Source of the DNA: Anaerococcus murdochii
Lineage (GTDB): Bacteria > Bacillota > Clostridia > Tissierellales > Peptoniphilaceae
Reading direction: 5' to 3'
DNA length: 64,000 nt
Assembly (NCBI RefSeq): GCF_019957155.1
Contig: NZ_JAIPME010000002.1
Location: 868,001-932,000, forward strand
Shown here piece after piece: positions 59,210 to 64,000 of the stretch (positions are counted from its first letter, which is position 1; each line of letters starts with the position of its first letter). The notes under the pieces are model-generated. The model ran no database searches and was not told the origin of the DNA. It saw only the letters and a list, made by a program, of their open reading frames with translations. A program made the position numbers and the translations under genes.

Positions 59210-60596
59210 AAAATACGGGCTTTTCATCTTTTTTGTCCTCCTCATCCTAATCCAGACTTCCTGTGTCAAAAGGAGAATTTCCTATCTTGAGAGGGAAAAA
59301 CTTGCCAGGGAAAATGCTGGAATCAAGACGGCAGCCCACACAGGGATTTTTTATCCGGAAAATATTACGGATTTTTCCCTAGAAGACTACCTCAAATGGT
59401 ACAAGGATTTGAAGGCGCCCCCACACTTGCAACTGGCAAGCCACGAAAATCCCAAAAAGCTCTCAAGGTCTGAGATGGTGGAAGACTTTGAATACTTATT
59501 TAGAGAACTCAAAGAGACCTACCCATTTTTTGAGGTTTTGAAGAGAAAATATGACATAGATTTTCTAAAAAACCACGATATTTACCTCAAAAAGGTCAAA
59601 GACTGCAAGACTGACGAAGAATTTACCAAGACCTTAAACGAGATAATGGGTGATTTGCACAATTTCCACGCCAAAATTGCCGATTCTGCCTATGTTGATC
59701 AGACTTTGAAATATTATTCGCGAAATTGGAACCAACCTTCAATTTATTACGAATTTTTAAATTTAAATAGGCAGGTTGTTAGAAATAGGTACGGCCTTGA
59801 TGGTATTCAATCCAAAACTGGAGCTGGCCCTATAAAAAGGAAACAAATGGGCCTCATAAAAGACGACGGTGAAGCCAATATCAGCCTGGAAAGCCAGGGC
59901 GACCTCGCAATTTTAAAGATATCCCAGATGGGAGATTTGGCAAATCTTGACAAGGACGAGAAGGTTCTTAACGAATTTTTGAGAAATAAACACATGTACA
60001 AGGCCCTAGTTATAGACATCAGGGACAATGTAGGCGGAAATATGGAATACTGGCAGAATTTCCTCATGCCAAAATTAACCAAAAATCCGAAACAAGTTGT
60101 AAACCATATGTTCTTCAAGGATTCGCCAAAAACAAGGCTTTTGCTCCAGGACAATACCCTAAACATGGAAAACTTGTCAAATGTTGACATTACAGGGATA
60201 AGGTTAGACCATGCGGAAGAGTTAAAAGAGTTTTCTTATTATATCAAAGATACCATAGTCATAAACCCAGACGAATCAAAAAGGGACAATGGCTACGAGG
60301 GAAAAATCTTCCTCCTAGTCGACGAAGACGTATTTTCAGCCGCAGAAGGCTTCGCATCCTTCGTCAAAAACACCGAATTTGCAACCATTGTCGGCACTCA
60401 AACCGGTGGCGATGGGATAACCCTCGGAGTAATAAACTCCGTCCTCCCAAACTCAGGCCTAGTCTTCACCTACACCAACACCCTAGGCTACGACCCAACT
60501 GGCGAAATCAACGAAGAACACCCAACCACCCCCGACATAGAATCCGCCTCCTACAGACAGTCTATAGAAATAATTGAAAATATGGTAAATAACTAA
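59196..60596 (+). CDS. Lipoprotein with S41-family (C-terminal processing) peptidase domain
   Basis: The 466-residue precursor has a lipoprotein signal (FFVLLILIQTSC, lipid cysteine about residue 24). A helical region (about 85-165) with MVEDFEYLFRELKETYPFFEVL and LNEIMGDLHNFHAKI is typical of tricorn-like S41 N-terminal domains. The catalytic domain begins near 215 (LAILKISQMGDL) and includes VIDIRDNVGGNMEYWQ, LVDEDVFSAAEGFASFVKN (candidate Ser about 385) and GTQTGGDGIT. No PDZ domain is clear. It should act at the outer membrane face on unknown peptides. A terminator follows. Confidence 0.85.
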   Translation: MTKLKKYGLFIFFVLLILIQTSCVKRRISYLEREKLARENAGIKTAAHTGIFYPENITDFSLEDYLKWYKDLKAPPHLQLASHENPKKLSRSEMVEDFEYLFRELKETYPFFEVLKRKYDIDFLKNHDIYLKKVKDCKTDEEFTKTLNEIMGDLHNFHAKIADSAYVDQTLKYYSRNWNQPSIYYEFLNLNRQVVRNRYGLDGIQSKTGAGPIKRKQMGLIKDDGEANISLESQGDLAILKISQMGDLANLDKDEKVLNEFLRNKHMYKALVIDIRDNVGGNMEYWQNFLMPKLTKNPKQVVNHMFFKDSPKTRLLLQDNTLNMENLSNVDITGIRLDHAEELKEFSYYIKDTIVINPDESKRDNGYEGKIFLLVDEDVFSAAEGFASFVKNTEFATIVGTQTGGDGITLGVINSVLPNSGLVFTYTNTLGYDPTGEINEEHPTTPDIESASYRQSIEIIENMVNN

Positions 60597-60620
60597 AGCT
60601 CCAGAAATGGGGCTTTTTTT
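60595..60620 (+). terminator. Terminator of the tsaE-S41 operon
   Basis: AAAGCTCC-AGAAAT-GGGGCTTT stem (one G-T pair) followed by T run. Confidence 0.85.
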
Positions 60621-60624
60621 GTAC

Positions 60625-60770
60625 CGCGCCGTCCCGAACGACGCCGCAGGCGGCGGAGGGACCTAATAAACCCAGGACCAGAAAATTCGAAGAAACCACT
60701 CCATGCGCCGTCCCAACAGAAGGAGCGAAGCGACTGACGAGGGACCTTATAAATAAGGGACCAACACAAC
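60625..60770. repeat. Two dispersed repeat units of the CGCCGTCCC...GAGGGACC type
   Basis: Units at about 60625-60680 and 60704-60770 share GCGCCGTCCC at the left and GAGGGACCT...GGACCA at the right, with an inverted centre (CGACGCCGCAGGCGGCGG in the first; AAGGAGCGAAGCGACTGACG in the second). The shared ends and changed centres suggest small mobile palindromic repeats. They are GC-richer than the surroundings. Confidence 0.65.
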
Positions 60771-60788
60771 CGAAGAACCCCCACCACT

Positions 60789-60892
60789 TATTAAGTATTT
60801 CTTAATAACTGAACTATTAAGTATTTCTTAATAACTGAACTATTAAGTAATTCTTAAGAGTTGAACTATTAGGAAATTCCTAATAGTTGATA
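60789..60892. repeat. Four tandem 26-bp repeats, each with a palindrome
   Basis: Units lie at 60789-60814, 60815-60840, 60841-60866 and 60867-60892. Each has TATTAAG-type and CTTAATA-type arms around TATTT or AATT, followed by a GAAC or equivalent tail. Units 1 and 2 are identical; unit 4 has changed arms TTAGGA/TCCTAA that still pair, so the palindrome has been kept. Not a CRISPR: there are no unique spacers. Confidence 0.8.
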
Positions 60893-60915
60893 GCTCCATA
60901 GAGCATGACTAAAGG

Positions 60916-61135
60916 CCCCGTCATTCCGAACGAAGCCGCAGGCGAAGGAAGAATCCCACAAACCCAGGACCGGCGCCGTCCCGTCAAAGGCCGCAGGCCG
61001 CCGAGGGACCTCATAAACTCGAGACCAGTACAACCGAAGATAGCATCCCACTTTCCAAGCTGTCATAGACTTTACCTCGAAGGGAGTCATTCTGAGCGAA
61101 GTGAAGAATCCCACAAACCCAGGACCAGCATGAAC
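60916..61135. repeat. Cluster of three dispersed repeat units
   Basis: Units at about 60919-60971, 60972-61025 and 61085-61133. The first and third begin GTCATTC(C/T)GA(A/G)CGAAG and end GAAGAATCCCACAAACCCAG; the second has CGCCGTCCC...GAGGGACCTC like the units at 60.6 kb. The window 60597-61202 holds no gene. Confidence 0.65.
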
Positions 61136-61202
61136 GAAGTAATATCTACTACCAATCCATCCAAATAGGGTATAAATTATAAAAATATAAGCGAGGTCAA
61201 GA

Positions 61203-61853
61203 ATGACTATAAAAGAAAAAGAAAAAATATTATTTGAAAAGCTAAGAAAAGATAATCACGCCATAGTAACAGACGGGATAGTTGATGAAAATGAGTACTT
61301 ATCATCAAAATACAAAATATTATATGTAATGAAAGAAGTAAACGGAGGCAAGGATTGGGATCTAAGAGAGTTTTTATATGAAGGAGGCCGCCCTCAAACT
61401 TGGGACAATGTCGCCAGATGGACACAAGGCATACTAAACCTAGATAAAGAATACAGCTGGGAAGAACTTTTAAAAGACAACGAAAAAAGAAGAGAAACAT
61501 ACCTCAAAAAAATAGGGTCAATAAATCTTAAAAAAACCGGCGGCGGCCACACATCGGTTGATAAAGAAATATCCAAGGCAGCATGGGAAAACAAGGAAAT
61601 AATCAAAAATCAAATAGAAGTCTATAATCCAGACATCATAATCTGCTGCGGCACAGCAGAAGACTTCGTAAAATCAGCCCTAGACCCAAAAGAAATAAAC
61701 TGGACCATGACCCAAAGAGGCGTGAAATATATTAAGGATAAGGAAAAAATCATCCTAAGCTTCGCCCACCCCGAAGCCAGAATAAGAGACGCCTACCTGC
61801 ACTATGCATTGGTTGATGCGGTACGTGAGATTTTGGGGGAGGGGAAAAGATAA
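61203..61853 (+). CDS. Uracil-DNA-glycosylase-like superfamily protein (tentative)
   Basis: The 216-residue soluble protein has YKILYVMKEVNGGKDWDLREF near the N-terminus (about 36-56), RWTQGILNL, the loop KKTGGGHTSVDKEI (about 109-122), a strand PDIIICCGTAEDF (about 147-159) and FAHPEARIRDAY near the end (about 195). Strand-then-CG and HP-x-x-R patterns resemble UDG-like folds, but no true uracil-glycosylase active-site motif is seen. I offer the fold only as a suggestion. It starts the AT-rich right end of the window. Confidence 0.5.
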   Translation: MTIKEKEKILFEKLRKDNHAIVTDGIVDENEYLSSKYKILYVMKEVNGGKDWDLREFLYEGGRPQTWDNVARWTQGILNLDKEYSWEELLKDNEKRRETYLKKIGSINLKKTGGGHTSVDKEISKAAWENKEIIKNQIEVYNPDIIICCGTAEDFVKSALDPKEINWTMTQRGVKYIKDKEKIILSFAHPEARIRDAYLHYALVDAVREILGEGKR

Positions 61854-61921
61854 AGGTTAACAAGCATATGGTGGTTAATATTTTTTTAAAACTCTAAAAT
61901 GATATCTTTAAAGGGGTAAAT

Positions 61922-62653
61922 ATGACTAGAAAAAATGAGGAAAAATTCGCGTTGGAAGCATTAAAAATAATAGATAATGTCAAATATAAAAATGCATATC
62001 TTTCAGAGATACCCGATATACAAACAGTTGATAAATCCGTGGGTGTGGAAATTGTTAGAGCTGACTTTGATGAACTAATAATAAGTTTTAAAACGATTGG
62101 TAAAGATATTATTAATGCAATGAAGATGAATAAAGATAAGCCTTTAATAAATGATGAAATAGAAGGAATACTTTTTTATCAACGTGCGGATAAACAAGGG
62201 AATTTTGTTAGTCTTCAAGATGCAGAGAATTGTCACTATCTATATGAAGTTAAAACGAATAAGGGAAGATCAATTAAGGAAATAATAGATTATGATGACC
62301 TCAGAGAAATATCAAAAAATAATCAAATCTGGGAAGTAGAAAATAATACTTTTGATAGTTTAGATGATAATTATAAAGTTATGATTGGTCGACCTGTAGT
62401 CAAATGGGTAGAAAATTGGTATATGCTTTTTGTTGAAAGAATAGATAGTAAAATAGAAAAATTTGATACGTATGACAAATTTAAGGAAATTAATTTGGCG
62501 ATAATATCAGTTCATAATTATGATGACGATTTTCAACAGGTGGCTTTTAATTTAAAAAATCATTACAGAGATAAATATATGCCTTTCGATAATATTTATC
62601 TGATATGCGGTAATTTAGATAAAACTATAGTATTAAATTTCAATGAGAAATAG
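61922..62653 (+). CDS. Unknown protein upstream of an ApeA-like defense gene
   Basis: The 243-residue protein is soluble and acidic, with no transmembrane segment. Its AAA/ATA/GAT-rich codon use is more AT-rich than core genes of the window. Visible stretches include EALKIIDNVKYKNAYLSEIP, LYEVKTNKGRSIKEIIDYDD and VKWVENWYMLFVERID. I recognise no family. SD AAAGGGG precedes the ATG. The ApeA-like gene starts 49 bp after its stop on the same strand, so the two may be one defense unit. Confidence 0.65.
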   Translation: MTRKNEEKFALEALKIIDNVKYKNAYLSEIPDIQTVDKSVGVEIVRADFDELIISFKTIGKDIINAMKMNKDKPLINDEIEGILFYQRADKQGNFVSLQDAENCHYLYEVKTNKGRSIKEIIDYDDLREISKNNQIWEVENNTFDSLDDNYKVMIGRPVVKWVENWYMLFVERIDSKIEKFDTYDKFKEINLAIISVHNYDDDFQQVAFNLKNHYRDKYMPFDNIYLICGNLDKTIVLNFNEK

Positions 62654-62702
62654 AAATGGTTTCATATAAGTTTATTATTATTGAATACTTAAGGAGATAT
62701 TT

Positions 62703-64000
62703 TTGGCAAATTTAAGAGAATTTAGATTAGATAATATAATTGAATATAAAGGGCTATGGTCTTTATCAGCAGTTGGTGTATATACCAAGAATCGGATTGA
62801 AACAGCAGTTAGAGGAACGCTTAAAATAAACAATGGAAAAATAAGACTGGAGATAAATGGTAAGTTAAAATCTTATAATATTAAAAATACTTACAATAGT
62901 TTTGATATTTTTGGATATTTAAGTAATGGCCTATATGTTAAATTAGAAAAATGTTACATAATAAGTATAAATTTTCCATCACCCGGCTACCCTACAGAGA
63001 GCTATATGGCTACAAGGGGATTTATATTAATTAAAAATGATGATAATATAATTTCCAAAACTTTACAAGCTACACAGGTTAGGATTTCACTTAATTATTT
63101 GGAAGATTGGTATGATATAAATTTACCTACAATAAATAATGTTGGTGACGATGGCTCATACTCTATAGATTATAATAACGATTTTTTTGATAATAATAAT
63201 TATGAAATATTAGATGGAAATTATTATGTTAAGTTAGTTAGAAATATAACTCAAAATTATAATATTCATAAAGGAGTTATTACAGAAGTTGACTCTTATT
63301 TAAAGATAAATTCAAAAGGATACGAGCCTAAGCCTATCGATAATCTTCTAGATTTAGCGTTCTGGTTAAAAGAGTTTATTAATTTTATTACGCAAACTTT
63401 TGGCAATCTAACAGAATGTACCTATCTACTTGAAGACAATGTTAATAGGATCTGGATTGAGAAGATTAAAAAAGATGAATATATTTATCATAGACCTTAC
63501 TATGAGGGTAAATTGATTTTTAATCAACTTAGTTTTAATAATGATGAACTTAATTTTTATTCGCTTAGATTAAGTAATGTATATAAGGATTTTGGATTAC
63601 TTATAAATGAATGGTTTAAAAATAAAGACAATCTAGATTATATAATATCTCTATATAATCAAAATCAATTACCTAATTTAGATATAAATACGAAATTAGT
63701 CAACCAAATTAAAATGCTCGAAGCATATTATGATAATTATAAGGTAAATAAAAGAGAAAAGATCACTGATAAAGAAAATAAACTAAATAAAACAAAGACT
63801 AAACTAAAAGAATATTTGAATTTATTTGATGTAGAAGAAGGAATAAAAGAAGATATAATTAAAAATATCAATTACTCTTCAAAAAATAAGAAAATGAATT
63901 TACGTGAAAAATTAAACGTGATTTTAGAAAGCTTGCCAGAAAACTTTAAGATTATTTTTTATGATATTGATCCAGAATGGGATAGGGATGATAAGTTTAT
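62703..64000 (+). CDS. ApeA-like anti-phage HEPN protein (partial, cut by window end)
   Basis: A frame with no stop runs 432 codons from a TTG at 62703 to the window edge; AAGGAG (62691-62696) is six bases before that TTG. The N-terminal part (LREFRLDNIIEYKGLWSLSA, AVRGTLKINNGKIRLEING) resembles the ApeA N-terminal domain. The later NQIKMLEAYYDNY (about residues 337-350) matches the LxxxxxLEAYH pattern that precedes the HEPN RNase domain in that family. HEPN active-site residues would lie beyond the edge. ApeA acts in abortive infection against phages. The region is very AT-rich, suggesting transfer. Confidence 0.65.
   Translation, partial: MANLREFRLDNIIEYKGLWSLSAVGVYTKNRIETAVRGTLKINNGKIRLEINGKLKSYNIKNTYNSFDIFGYLSNGLYVKLEKCYIISINFPSPGYPTESYMATRGFILIKNDDNIISKTLQATQVRISLNYLEDWYDINLPTINNVGDDGSYSIDYNNDFFDNNNYEILDGNYYVKLVRNITQNYNIHKGVITEVDSYLKINSKGYEPKPIDNLLDLAFWLKEFINFITQTFGNLTECTYLLEDNVNRIWIEKIKKDEYIYHRPYYEGKLIFNQLSFNNDELNFYSLRLSNVYKDFGLLINEWFKNKDNLDYIISLYNQNQLPNLDINTKLVNQIKMLEAYYDNYKVNKREKITDKENKLNKTKTKLKEYLNLFDVEEGIKEDIIKNINYSSKNKKMNLREKLNVILESLPENFKIIFYDIDPEWDRDDKF

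Noticed and set aside
60789..60892. Possible CRISPR array
   Set aside because: The 26-bp units are directly joined without unique spacers, and no cas genes are present.

Overview
The window is chromosomal DNA of a low-GC, AT-rich Gram-positive anaerobe. The gene set (ECF vitamin transporters, CarD, YacL, cellobiose-type PTS, CpoA-like glycolipid synthases, FMN, TPP and manganese riboswitches) fits the Firmicutes. I infer a Peptoniphilaceae member such as Anaerococcus; no rRNA or species marker is present, so this is not proven.

Layout. 1-6.1 kb: MATE exporter, larA-type lactate racemase, HAD hydrolase, secreted glucosaminidase, two-gene chromate-type transporter. 6.1-11.8 kb: minus-strand lactose/cellobiose PTS operon with a MupG-type glycosidase and a BglG-type regulator, plus a divergent extra IIA. 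11.9-15.1 kb: P-type ATPase behind a yybP-ykoY manganese riboswitch, and an SdpI-like protein. 16-20.8 kb: two glycolipid glycosyltransferases and a DUF2089/DUF4097 pair. 21.8-28.1 kb: EpsG-like and Wzz-like envelope genes, then a surface protein, an LHH-nuclease lipoprotein toxin and a SUKH immunity protein. 28.1-29.7 kb: IS110-family element with a likely bridge-RNA region. 29.7-35.1 kb: GntR-controlled ABC operon and a second ABC pair. 35.5-38.7 kb: MFS transporter with a cytosine-deaminase-like enzyme, and ThiT under a TPP riboswitch. 38.8-44.6 kb: uvrB and uvrA. 44.7-51.4 kb: small-protein operon, lipid kinase, and carD-yacL-ispD-ispF-metK. 52.6-56.2 kb: mreB-gpmA, an orphan response regulator, and ribU under an FMN riboswitch. 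56.3-60.6 kb: tsaE-tsaB-rimI-tsaD and a lipoprotein S41 peptidase. 60.6-64 kb: repeat-rich spacer, then a very AT-rich block with a UDG-like protein, an unknown protein and an ApeA-like anti-phage gene cut by the window end.

The most striking feature is a family of four large non-coding elements (about 700-830 bp) at 15.2, 20.9, 40.9 and 51.6 kb. Each is an inverted duplication: the right half is a diverged reverse complement of the left half around a small central hairpin. Stem sequences differ between copies but stay complementary within a copy, which argues for selection on folding. All four lie in the same orientation in spacers upstream of rightward genes (glycosyltransferase, epsG-like, uvrA, mreB). 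A short palindrome of the form TTATC-NNN-GATAA recurs around them. I do not recognise the family.
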